64,000 nucleotides of DNA, taken from assembly GCA_963765135.1 (NCBI GenBank), contig CAVXUX010000003.1, positions 124,001 to 188,000 on the forward strand, in the 5' to 3' direction. Each line of letters starts with the position of its first letter. Position 1 is the stretch's first letter. Position numbers and translations under genes: made by a program. Of this stretch, positions 25,545-33,124 are shown in pieces. The stretch is from JACVRW01 sp963765135 (lineage in GTDB: Bacteria; Actinomycetota; Thermoleophilia; Solirubrobacterales; Thermoleophilaceae). The notes beneath the pieces are model-generated. The model ran no database searches and was not told where the DNA came from. It worked only from the letters and a program-made list of their open reading frames with translations.

Positions 25545-26157
25545 GCGAGCGGCACGGTACCCGGTCGAGTGGGGCGTTGCGACGAGGTGCCGGCGGGGCG
25601 AGGCGACGAGCGGCGATCTTGCGGTCGTCCAGGTCCTGCCCGAGGGCGCGCTCGTTGCGGCGATCGACGGCCTCGGGCACGGGGGCGAGGCAGCCCGGGC
25701 CGCGCGGGCCGCCGGCCGGGTCGTGCGCGAAAGGCCGAGCCGAGACCTCGCCCTGCTGGTGGAGCGCTGCCACTCCGCTTTGCGGAACACGCGCGGGGCG
25801 GCGATCAGCCTGGCCTTCGTTTCGCCTGCGGAGGAAACGATGACCTGGGTCGGCGTCGGCAACGTGGAGGGGCGGGTGTTGAGCGGCGACCCGTCAGTGA
25901 CGCGGCTGAAGGGATCTCTCGCGCTTGGCAGCGGCATTCCCGGGCACCAGCTGCCAAACGTGAGAGCGACGACGATCGACGTTCTGCCTGGCGACGTGCT
26001 CGTCCTGGCGACAGACGGCATCGAGGCCGCCTTCGGGGATTCGCTCGACACCTCCGGGCCGACTCAGGCGATCACGGACCGGGTCCTTGCCGCCCACTGG
26101 AAGCCATCGGACGACGCCCTGGTGGTGGCGGTCCGTTATCTCGGCGTGCGGCTGTGA
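25537..26157 (+). CDS. rsbX: RsbX-like PP2C/SpoIIE phosphatase
   Basis: 206 residues from the GTG at 25537. PP2C-type metal residues are present in AAIDGLGHGGEA (D44) and VLATDGIEAAF (near residue 160); the final DDALVVAVRYL matches the last motif. Its place after rsbT and its small size fit RsbX, which dephosphorylates RsbR and RsbS and resets the stressosome. Its stop overlaps the GTG of the next gene. Confidence 0.9.
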   Translation: MPERAARYPVEWGVATRCRRGEATSGDLAVVQVLPEGALVAAIDGLGHGGEAARAARAAGRVVRERPSRDLALLVERCHSALRNTRGAAISLAFVSPAEETMTWVGVGNVEGRVLSGDPSVTRLKGSLALGSGIPGHQLPNVRATTIDVLPGDVLVLATDGIEAAFGDSLDTSGPTQAITDRVLAAHWKPSDDALVVAVRYLGVRL

Positions 26158-27005
26158 GCGTGGGCGGAGGCACCGGAGTCGTAGCGTTTCGAGCCGCCTA
26201 CGCGTCCGCTCTTGCGGACTACCTGGACGACCCGAGCGAGGGCTCGCTTCGGATCGCCTACGAGCTCGGCCGCGAGGCGGTTAGCCGGCGGCTGAGCGTG
26301 CTCGACCTGGCCGTGGCCCACCAGGAGGCCCTTGTCTCTTTGCTGGAGGAAGCGTCAGGCTCGACGGAGACCCAGCAGGTGACTCACGCAGCCGGTGACT
26401 TCTTTCTCGAGAGCCTGTCCTCGTTCGAGATGGTGCAGCGGGGGTTCCGGGAGGCCCAGGAAGCGGCGCGGCTCGAACGGCGCCAGACCCAGATGTCGCG
26501 TCAGCTGTCGACGTTCCTGGCCGACGTCTCGCTCGCCCTCAACGCGTCCGACTCGCTCGAGGAGATGTTGCGGCTGGTGGCCGAGCAGGCACGCGAGCTC
26601 GTGGCCGCCGAGTGCTGCGTGGCGACGGTCGCAGTGGCCGGCCAGCCCCGAGCGGCGGAAGCGGTCTCCCACTCGCAGGCCGACAGGCGCTGGACGGTGT
26701 TCGTGCAGTGGCTCGACCTGTTCGCGATATACCGGGTCATCCGCCTCGCCGGCGGCTCCGTGAGGAGCGCCGGCGAGGAACTCGCTGCCTTGCCTGCATT
26801 CCGCACCGCAGTAGGCAATCAACCGCTCAAGGGATGGCTTGCCGCAGGGCTGACCGCGCTCGACGGCAGCGAGCTCGGCGCCATCCAGCTCTTCGACAAG
26901 CAAGACGGATCCTTCACCGAGAGCGACGAGGCCGTCCTCATCCATCTCGCCCAGATGGCTTCGGCGGCCGTGGAGCGAGCACGCCTCTACCAGGAACATG
27001 GTTAG
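26154..27005 (+). CDS. RsbU_N + GAF protein without an output domain
   Basis: 283 residues from the GTG at 26154, overlapping rsbX in GTGA. Residues about 10-85 (FRAAYASALADYLDD, LSVLDLAVAHQEALVSLL) match the N-terminal RsbT-binding domain of RsbU. A short coiled linker leads to a GAF domain over about 115-280 (LEEMLRLVAEQARELVAAECCVATVAV, GAIQLFDKQDGSFTESDEA). Related proteins usually continue into a histidine kinase or a PP2C phosphatase; here translation stops at ARLYQEHG. It may work as an adaptor, or the output domain has been lost. Confidence 0.82.
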   Translation: MSVGGGTGVVAFRAAYASALADYLDDPSEGSLRIAYELGREAVSRRLSVLDLAVAHQEALVSLLEEASGSTETQQVTHAAGDFFLESLSSFEMVQRGFREAQEAARLERRQTQMSRQLSTFLADVSLALNASDSLEEMLRLVAEQARELVAAECCVATVAVAGQPRAAEAVSHSQADRRWTVFVQWLDLFAIYRVIRLAGGSVRSAGEELAALPAFRTAVGNQPLKGWLAAGLTALDGSELGAIQLFDKQDGSFTESDEAVLIHLAQMASAAVERARLYQEHG

Positions 27006-27050
27006 CCGTCTTCGAGGCGTGAGCTCAGCACACCCGGGTACCAGGGCGAC

Positions 27051-28032
27051 ATGGCAGACGCGCTCATGGAACAGCTCATCAAGCACCTCACGGACGTCCA
27101 CTCGATCGAGGAGCAGGCGCTCCAGCAGATGCAGGTGGCCCCGCGGCTGGCTCGCGACCCGGTGCTGGCACGGGCGTTCCGCGAGCACCTCACTGAAACG
27201 CAGGAACAGGAGCGACTTGTTCGCAGTCGGTTGGACGCGCTTGAAGCGGACCCGTCCAAGATCAAGGATCTCGCGGCTCGCGCCGGCGGGGTCGGGATGG
27301 TCCTGTTCGCGCGCTCCCAGCCGGACACGCCCGGCAAGCTCGTCTCGCATGCCTACTCGTATGAGCACATGGAGCTGGCCGCGTACGAGCTCCTGTCGAT
27401 CGTCGCCGAGCGAGCCGGCGACCAGGACACCGTTGCCGTGGCGCGATCCATCGCGGAGCAGGAGGCCGCCATGGCCGAGCGGCTCGCCGCCGGCTTTGAC
27501 CGCGCGGTCGAGGCGTCGCTTCGTGAGGTCGCTCGCGGGCGATCTCGGCAACCAGCTCGGCAAGTACCTGGCGGACGCGCACGCGATCGAGGCGCAGGCG
27601 GTTCAGCTCCTCGAGCAGGGCCAGGCCATCACTGGGGATCCAGACCTGCAGAAGGTCTTCAACGAGCATCTCGAGGAGACACGCGCTCAGCAGGCCGCCG
27701 TGCAGGCCCGCCTGTACGCACGCGGGGAGCGGCCGTCGCGCTTCAAGAACGTGCTGCTACGGGTCGGTGGTCTGAACCTCAGCGCCTTCTTCGGCGCTCA
27801 GCCGGACACGCCGGCCAAGCTGGCCGGCTTCGCCTTTGCCTTCGAGCATCTCGAGATTGCCGCCTACGAGCAGCTCATGCGCGTCGCGCGGCGGGCCGGC
27901 GACGACGAGACCGCGCGAATGGCGGAGCGAATCGCCGGCGAGGAACGCGCGGCCGCGGCCTCGATCCGGTCGCGGTTCGAGCCAGCGATGCAGGCCGCCC
28001 TTCGCCAGCAGGGAATCACCGCCCCCACCTGA
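27051..28032 (+). pseudogene. Tandem DUF892 (YciF-like ferritin-fold) protein, one frameshift
   Basis: Two DUF892 halves lie in two frames. The first, from the ATG at 27051, reads MEQLIKHLTDVHSIEEQALQ through to ASLREVARG. The second reads LGNQLGKYLADAHAIEAQAVQ through to the stop at 28032. Each half has the ferritin-like pattern: ADAHAIEAQ/TDVHSIEEQ, HLEETRAQQ/HLTETQEQE, YSYEHMELAAYELL/FAFEHLEIAAYEQL. One indel near 27533 separates them, so a single two-domain protein of about 326 residues is likely. YciF proteins are stress-induced, and the gene follows the rsb cluster directly. Confidence 0.82.
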
Positions 28033-28052
28033 TTCACCGGTACGACCGGCGG

Positions 28053-29021
28053 TCAGCCCTCGTTGTACTCGAGCCGACCCTCCAGCGGCATCGTTGCGGA
28101 CAGCAGCGGTGCCGGGGTTTCGGGGTCATCCTGGTCGCACACGAACGTAAAGTCGAGCACGCCGGTGTCGATCGAGGCGTGTACGCCCTCGACCTTCCAG
28201 CGACGGTCGATCGTGCGAAGGCGCTGCACGCTGCCGTCGAGCCCAAGCGTGCCGACCACCGAGCCGCTGATGCGGCCGTCATCCGCCTCGGCCGAGGCGG
28301 TGAAGACCAGCAGCTGGTCGGCGATCGGCGTAGCGTCGCTGAACGTGAGCTCCACGCCGTCGATGTCGCCGAGGTCGTACCTGCGCACGGCTTCCAGCTC
28401 TTCGGCGTCGAGGCACAGATCGTCTTGCAGCGAATGCAGCAGCTGCTCGAGCGACAACTCCACGACGAGGTTGGAGTCTTCCTGCGACGCGCCGCGATGG
28501 AGCAGCCAAAGACGCTCGCCCATCGTCGCGGCGCCCTCGACGTTGAGCTCGGCGACGTGCTCGCGCAGCAGCTGGTAGAGCGGGGCAAGGTCGAGCTCAT
28601 CCGGCTCGCCCGCGATCGAGCCGTCCGCGGCGAGCCCGCAGACGAAGCCTCGGTCGCGCTCCGGCGCGGAGCCGGAGCCGAGACCGAGGAGCGCCCCGTA
28701 GGGGTGGCCGTCAAACGGCGGCAGCACGGTAAGCGCCTCGAGGTCCGGCTTCACGCCCGAGCGCTCGCCGTGATCGTCGGGCAGTTCGCCGGCCAGCACC
28801 CGCCGCAGCCGACCGGGCTCGCTCGACGAGAGCCGAAAGACGCCCAAATGCAGCTCGTCGTCTCCGATCACGTAGACGAAGTCGCCCCTACGAACAACCC
28901 CGCTTGCGGCGCTTAGGTGAGCCGGCCGGCCGGGCGCGGACGGCTGCTGCACGTCCAAGTCACGCAGCTTGCGGAGATCGAGTGGCGGAAGTTCCTCCGG
29001 TTTCGCGCTCTCCCGGCTCAT
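28053..29021 (-). CDS. Beta-propeller-like protein (DUF6929 type)
   Basis: 322 residues from the ATG at 29021 (MSRESAKPEELPPLDLRKLRDLDV). Repeated strands such as ASGVVRRGDFVYVIGDDELHLGVF, GFVCGLAADGSIAGEPDELDL and LLVFTASAEADDGRISGSVVG suggest a blade-type propeller. No signal peptide is seen. The family assignment is from memory of its opening pattern and is tentative. It is convergent with the DUF892 gene. Confidence 0.65.
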   Translation of the reverse strand: MSRESAKPEELPPLDLRKLRDLDVQQPSAPGRPAHLSAASGVVRRGDFVYVIGDDELHLGVFRLSSSEPGRLRRVLAGELPDDHGERSGVKPDLEALTVLPPFDGHPYGALLGLGSGSAPERDRGFVCGLAADGSIAGEPDELDLAPLYQLLREHVAELNVEGAATMGERLWLLHRGASQEDSNLVVELSLEQLLHSLQDDLCLDAEELEAVRRYDLGDIDGVELTFSDATPIADQLLVFTASAEADDGRISGSVVGTLGLDGSVQRLRTIDRRWKVEGVHASIDTGVLDFTFVCDQDDPETPAPLLSATMPLEGRLEYNEG

Positions 29022-29435
29022 GGAGGATCGATGCCCGCTTCGGCGACCACGCGAAACAAGGGCACAGCGCGCAGCCCGGCGCGTCGACACGATCGCCGCT
29101 CAGGTCTCGCTCGCCGAGGATTCAAGCCCGAGTGTTAAGACACCGCTGTCTCGGGTAGAGACATTAACATCCAGAAATGTGATGTGTGTATCGATGGCTC
29201 GGCGACAAATCCAGCAGAACCAAGCGGTTCCCGGACGGGGCGCGTGCCCCGGTTCCACCTCAAATGCACGCGCCGCGGGTGCATCCGGGCACCTCACGCG
29301 CGCGAGCGGGGCGGCTCACGCCCCGCTCGACGCGCGTGACATCGAGGGAAAGGCAGCCGGCGGAAAGAGGAGCCCCGCACTGTGCCGGGCTCAGGGCTAC
29401 GAGCGCGTCCATCGGGACGCCGAGGGAGGAACGAC
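29022..29435. other. 414-bp intergenic region with stress-type promoter
   Basis: Divergent region between the propeller gene and the PRC-barrel gene. No credible coding frame was found. The central part (29130-29200) is less GC-rich and carries a sigma-B-like promoter, listed separately, and nested inverted repeats (TGTTAA / TTAACA and TGTCT / AGACA). Nothing further is recognised downstream to the PRC start at 29436. Confidence 0.55.
29134..29158 (+). promoter_or_regulatory. Sigma-B-like promoter
   Basis: GTTAAG at 29134-29139, a 13-base spacer, GGGTAG at 29153-29158. The general-stress sigma factor consensus in Gram-positive bacteria is GTTTAA-N12-14-GGGTAT, so four of six and five of six positions match with correct spacing. 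It would transcribe towards the PRC-barrel/DUF2382 gene about 280 bases downstream. Confidence 0.5.
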
Positions 29436-30236
29436 ATGACAGGTACCGGTACAGAACGGACCGGGATGAGGGAGGCCTACGAGTGGCGCGGCCGCAACGT
29501 GGTGGACCAGGAGGGGGCGAAGGTCGGGAGGCTCGAGGAGGTCTACCTCGACCAGCACACCGGCCGGCCGGAATGGCTGCTCGTGCACACGGGCCTCTTG
29601 GGGATGAAGTCGAGCTTCGCGCCACTGGCCGGCGCGCGGGTCGACGGTGAGGACGTACGGATCGGCTACTCCAAGCAAGAAGTGAAGGACGCGCCGTCGG
29701 TGGAGGCTGACGGCGAGCTGTCACAGGAGGAGGAGGCTCGGCTATACGCCCACTACGGGCTCGACTACTCGGAGTCCCGTTCGGACACCGGGCGCGTCCG
29801 CGGCGACCGCGCGCCGGTCGGGCGCGACGTGAGCGGGCCGACCACTGACGACGCCATGACGCGCTCAGAGGAAGAGCTGCGGGTCGGCACGGCCAAGCGC
29901 GAGCGCGGGCGGGCCCGGCTGAAGAAGTACGTCGTGACCGAGGAGGCCACACAGACCGTGCCGGTGCAGCGCGAGGAAGTGCGCGTCGAGCGGGAGCCCA
30001 TCACGGACGCCAACCGGGGCCGTGCCACGGCCGGCCCCGATATCTCCGAGGAGGAGCACGAGGTCGTGCTGCACGAGGAGGAGGTCGTTACGGAGAAGCG
30101 CGCGGTCCCGAAGGAGCGCGTGCGGCTCGACAAGGAGACGATCACCGACGAGCAGACCGTCTCCGATCAGGTGCGCAAGGAGCAGATCGACACCGAGGGC
30201 GTCGAGAAGAAGGGCGGAAAGCAGAGGCGCCGGTGA
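29436..30236 (+). CDS. PRC-barrel and DUF2382 (YsnF/AvaK) domain stress protein
   Basis: 266 residues from the ATG at 29436, preceded by GAGGGAGGA. A PRC barrel (about 12-90) covers RGRNVVDQEGAKVGRLEEVYLD and GRPEWLLVHTGLLGMK. A charged linker follows. DUF2382 covers about 150-250 with RARLKKYVVTEEATQTVPV and EEEVVTEKRAVPKERVRLDK. Proteins of this design are common stress proteins in actinobacteria. Neighbourhood and the upstream promoter fit sigma-B-type control. Confidence 0.88.
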   Translation: MTGTGTERTGMREAYEWRGRNVVDQEGAKVGRLEEVYLDQHTGRPEWLLVHTGLLGMKSSFAPLAGARVDGEDVRIGYSKQEVKDAPSVEADGELSQEEEARLYAHYGLDYSESRSDTGRVRGDRAPVGRDVSGPTTDDAMTRSEEELRVGTAKRERGRARLKKYVVTEEATQTVPVQREEVRVEREPITDANRGRATAGPDISEEEHEVVLHEEEVVTEKRAVPKERVRLDKETITDEQTVSDQVRKEQIDTEGVEKKGGKQRRR

Positions 30237-30242
30237 GCGAAC

Positions 30243-30268
30243 GGGGCGCGGGGGAAACCCCGCGCCCC
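30243..30268 (+). terminator. GC-rich hairpin with GAAA tetraloop
   Basis: GGGGCGCGGGG, loop GAAA, CCCCGCGCCCC: a perfect 11-bp stem with a GNRA loop, six bases after the stop of the PRC-barrel gene. No T tract follows, so termination would rely on hairpin strength alone, as is common in high-GC actinobacteria. Confidence 0.65.
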
Positions 30269-30327
30269 CGCTTCGAGCGATGACGGGCCTTGGCCTGCAT
30301 TCGCAGTTCTACTCAGGAGGTCGTCCG

Positions 30328-30600
30328 GTGCCCTATTACACCTGTCCAGGCTGTCGCCTCAGCTATTACAGCGCCGCGAGCTGGGCGTACGTTCCCGAGT
30401 GTCCGCGCTGCTACCAGCCGCTGAATCGCCCAAGCCTCGTACGTGATCGCGTTGTCTCGATCTCCCGGCGCCCGAGACGCGAAAAACGCGACACCGAGCC
30501 TTCAGATCGAGGTAGTCAGGAGATGACCGCCCGCATCCCTCCGCACCGACCGGCCCCAGATCCACCCGGACTGGTTTTGGTCCGGCCATGGACGAAGTGA
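30328..30600 (+). CDS. Small zinc-ribbon protein
   Basis: 90 residues from the GTG at 30328, behind AGGAGG at six bases; the in-frame ATG at 30280 lacks such a site. Two knuckles, CPGC and CPRC, are 26 residues apart in YYTCPGCRLSYYSAASW and ECPRCYQPL, forming a rubredoxin-like zinc ribbon. The C-terminal 30 residues (after about residue 62) run into DNA that encodes a TetR remnant in another frame, so the natural end may have been lost. Confidence 0.6.
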   Translation: MPYYTCPGCRLSYYSAASWAYVPECPRCYQPLNRPSLVRDRVVSISRRPRREKRDTEPSDRGSQEMTARIPPHRPAPDPPGLVLVRPWTK

Positions 30601-31003
30601 TCGAGCGGGCTGGGGTGACGACCTCGTGATCGTGTTCCTCGACCCCCGCGAGGAACGCTGGACGCTGGCGTGGGTCGAGGCAGAGGCAAGGCGACGTGGC
30701 ACCACGCCCGAGGAACAGCTACTCGCGATCTTCGAGCTGTTCGACGAATGGTTCCACCGCGACGACTTCGAAGCCCGCTCATTAATCACCGTGCTGCTCG
30801 AAATGGGCTCCGCCGATCCGGCTGGCCAAGCCAGCGTCGTGGGTCGTCTCGCAACGCAGGCCGCATTGCGCGACCCAGCGTCCTTCGCGCGCTCGTGGCA
30901 CCTCCTCATGAAGGGCTCGATCGTCTCCGCCGCCGAGGGCGACGCCCGTGCGGCACAGCGAGCCCAATCGATGGCACGCCTCCTAATCGAGCAACACCGC
31001 TAG
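30575..31003 (+). pseudogene. TetR-family regulator remnant lacking its recognition helix
   Basis: Frame one from about 30575 reads GFGPAMDEVIERAGVT, the second and start of the third helix of a TetR DNA-binding domain, then stops. Another frame resumes with DLVIVFLDPREERWTLAWVE and continues through LFDEWFHRDDFEARSLITVLLEMG to 31003 as an intact TetR C-terminal domain. The segment that should lie between (the recognition helix and YxxFxxK) is missing, about 12 codons. Helix 1 is also absent. A free-standing C-terminal domain could still be made from the GTG at 30626. Confidence 0.72.
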
Positions 31004-31026
31004 GTCTTGACTGAGGCGAGCGAGCG

Positions 31027-31575
31027 TCAGCTTTGGCGGGACAGGCGGTCCGATACTCGCCCGACTCCCTTGGCGACGCCCTGAAGCGGCTCGACGGTCT
31101 CCGCCACCGTCTCAACCGATTCCTCGAGCTGTTCCACGCTGTCGAGCCCCTCCAGCAGACGGGGGAGCGCAGCCCGCAGGACCCGCAGTGAGTCGGCCAG
31201 ATCCTTGGCCACGGCCGTGAGGTCTTGGCCGCCGGTGATGAGCTGCTGCGTGTGCTCGTCGAGGACCTCGCCGGTGCGCCGCAGCTCACGGCCTCCCGTC
31301 TCGATCGCGCGAGCCGTCGAGTCCAACGAACGCGTCGCCACCAGGAGGTCCTCACCTCCGGTGCCGAGCGCGACCGCGCTCGCGTCCACCCTCCGGATCG
31401 CGACAATGAGCGTCTCGAGTTCGGTGAAGAGTGCGTCCAGGCGCTCGCGCGCCTCCTCGACGGGGTCGGGGTCTCGGCGGGCGCGCTCCGCCACGGCGTT
31501 GAGATCCTCGGCCGCGCGGGCAAGCACCCGCACGGCGCGCCAAGGAGCGAGGACTACCTCGAAAGGACCCATCAT
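31027..31575 (-). CDS. Coiled-coil protein, unknown function
   Basis: 182 residues from 31575 (a second ATG is at 31572). After a short N-terminus (MGPFEVVLAPWRAVRVLARAA) the protein is helical with heptads throughout (LDALFTELETLIVAIRRVD, TGEVLDEHTQQLITGGQDL). No signal or membrane segment. It resembles chemotaxis-receptor-like or phasin-like helical bundles only in composition. No family named. Confidence 0.62.
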   Translation of the reverse strand: MMGPFEVVLAPWRAVRVLARAAEDLNAVAERARRDPDPVEEARERLDALFTELETLIVAIRRVDASAVALGTGGEDLLVATRSLDSTARAIETGGRELRRTGEVLDEHTQQLITGGQDLTAVAKDLADSLRVLRAALPRLLEGLDSVEQLEESVETVAETVEPLQGVAKGVGRVSDRLSRQS

Positions 31576-31780
31576 CGCCCTAACTTCGTGTATGTCTCGG
31601 CCATTGGGTCTCGCCTACCCAAAGACGGACCTATCCACCAGAGAGTGTGCAACCTCCCTGCAGATGGATTAGTGCGTAGACAGAGGGGTACCGAGAGGAT
31701 GCGGACGATTCTCGGCATTCCCATCCCGGGCGGCCAAGTCGATCAGCAAGCGCGCAACGGCCTCCTCGAGGCAGTACAGA
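31576..31780. other. 205-bp intergenic region
   Basis: Between two minus-strand genes. It is less GC-rich than its surroundings up to about 31690. The upstream half probably holds the promoter of the coiled-coil gene. No clear hairpin or coding frame is seen. Confidence 0.3.
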
Positions 31781-32590
31781 TCAAGCCGCCATCGGCGGCA
31801 CGAGCCGCAGCCGGTCGGGCAGGAGGGGGATAACCGCGCGTCTGACGTACTGGGCCCCGCCCTCCACCAGCGCCTTGCGCACGAACACCGGCGGCAGCGC
31901 CGAGAAGCCGTACTGCTCGCGGATGCGGTCGGGGAGTAGCGCGATCGTGATGAAGTTCGCGGTCTCGAGCAGTGGGCGCGCGGCCCACGGCACGGGCGGC
32001 CGGAGAACAATCTCGCGGGCGCGCTCTCGCGCCCAGTCGCTGACGTAGAGGCGGTCGCCGTCGAGCATCGTGCGGCGGTATTCGTCGAGGGCATGAGTGT
32101 CCGGCGGCATGTCGCGCTCGCGCACTCCGAAGAGGCGCCCAATGACCCGATAGTCGTCCCAGAGCCGGGCGGCATCTTCGGCGCTCAGAGGGCCGACGTA
32201 CTTGCGGTAGACGACCAGCGCCGAGTCGACCAGCGTGAACAGGACCCAAAGGAGCAGGTCGGGATCGTCGGCGCGATAGCTCGTGCCGGCGGGGTACGGA
32301 CCAGCGGCGTGTTTGAGCCTGCCTTCCACCCGGCGGTGCATCGCGCGCACCTTGGCCGCGGCGCGATCGGCGTCGCTCTTCGAGCCGAACCCGATCGTGC
32401 TGAGCACCTGGGCCGTGCGGGCGAGGCGTTCGTATGGCTCGTCGAGGGCGGTCGAGTGCGCGAGCAGACCCGACACCGCAAGCGGGTGAGCCGCCTGCAT
32501 CAGCAGCGCGCGCGGCCCGGAGAGTGCCACCGCACGCTCCCGGTGGACCTGACGGAGCACGGAGTCGTCCGTGAAGTACCCGGCGCTCAT
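31781..32590 (-). CDS. Oxygenase MpaB family protein (DUF2236)
   Basis: 269 residues. Family pattern: a histidine in LLMQAAHPLAVSGL, RLARTAQVL, the conserved YRADDPDLLLWVLFTLVDSAL, and a later WARERAREIV. The family includes mycophenolic-acid side-chain cleaving MpaB' and the latex-clearing protein Lcp, with heme-dependent activity shown for some members. The substrate here is unknown. Its ATG overlaps the stop of the SRPBCC gene in ATGA, so the two are translationally coupled. Confidence 0.88.
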   Translation of the reverse strand: MSAGYFTDDSVLRQVHRERAVALSGPRALLMQAAHPLAVSGLLAHSTALDEPYERLARTAQVLSTIGFGSKSDADRAAAKVRAMHRRVEGRLKHAAGPYPAGTSYRADDPDLLLWVLFTLVDSALVVYRKYVGPLSAEDAARLWDDYRVIGRLFGVRERDMPPDTHALDEYRRTMLDGDRLYVSDWARERAREIVLRPPVPWAARPLLETANFITIALLPDRIREQYGFSALPPVFVRKALVEGGAQYVRRAVIPLLPDRLRLVPPMAA

Positions 32591-33045
32591 GCGCTCCCCA
32601 GCCGAGCGGCGACCGCATCGCGCCGGTAGTCGAAGATCCGGTCGAGGTCGCGGCGCACAACGACCGCCCGGGCGAGCCGCCCGATCGGACCGAGCGGCAG
32701 CGCGTAGCGCACGAGGTCGCGCATGACGGTGCCGCGCTCATGTGCGTCGAACGTGTGCGTGTGATGCCAGAGGCGGTAGGGCCCGCGAACCTGGCGATCC
32801 GCGAATCGCCGGCCGGGTTCCCAGGCCTCGATTCGTGTGAGCCAGCGCAGGGGCAGCGCATGCAGCTTCAGCCTGTACTCGATGAGCGCCCCGGCGCCCA
32901 TCGCTATCGGGCCGGGGGTCGCCACCTCGAACCCCAGCCACGGCGGCGTGATCGCCTCGAGGTTGAAGGCATCGGCGAAGAAGTCGAAGGTCTCGGCGGG
33001 CGCCAGCGGGACGAGCTGCTGTCTCTGGAGGCTGTACACGTGCAT
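32587..33045 (-). CDS. SRPBCC family protein
   Basis: 152 residues with the START-like helix-grip opening MHVYSLQRQQLVPLAPAETFDFFADAFNLEAITPPWLGF, summarised from residues 1-40, and a central PLRWLTRIEAWEPGRRFADRQ. Such proteins bind hydrophobic ligands. It may serve the coupled MpaB-type oxygenase, as a ligand carrier or cyclase; this is inference from position. Confidence 0.85.
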   Translation of the reverse strand: MHVYSLQRQQLVPLAPAETFDFFADAFNLEAITPPWLGFEVATPGPIAMGAGALIEYRLKLHALPLRWLTRIEAWEPGRRFADRQVRGPYRLWHHTHTFDAHERGTVMRDLVRYALPLGPIGRLARAVVVRRDLDRIFDYRRDAVAARLGSA

Positions 33046-33124
33046 GTGAGGTCGGATCGTGTGCCAGGTCCTGCGCGCGTAAGAGATGTCGTTGGCTGCC
33101 GACGACGCGCGGATCAGGCAGCGC

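Noticed and set aside
27020..27050. Second sigma-B-like promoter before the DUF892 gene (CCGGGTACC)
   Set aside because: A GGGTAC is present but no GTTT-like element lies 12-14 bases upstream.
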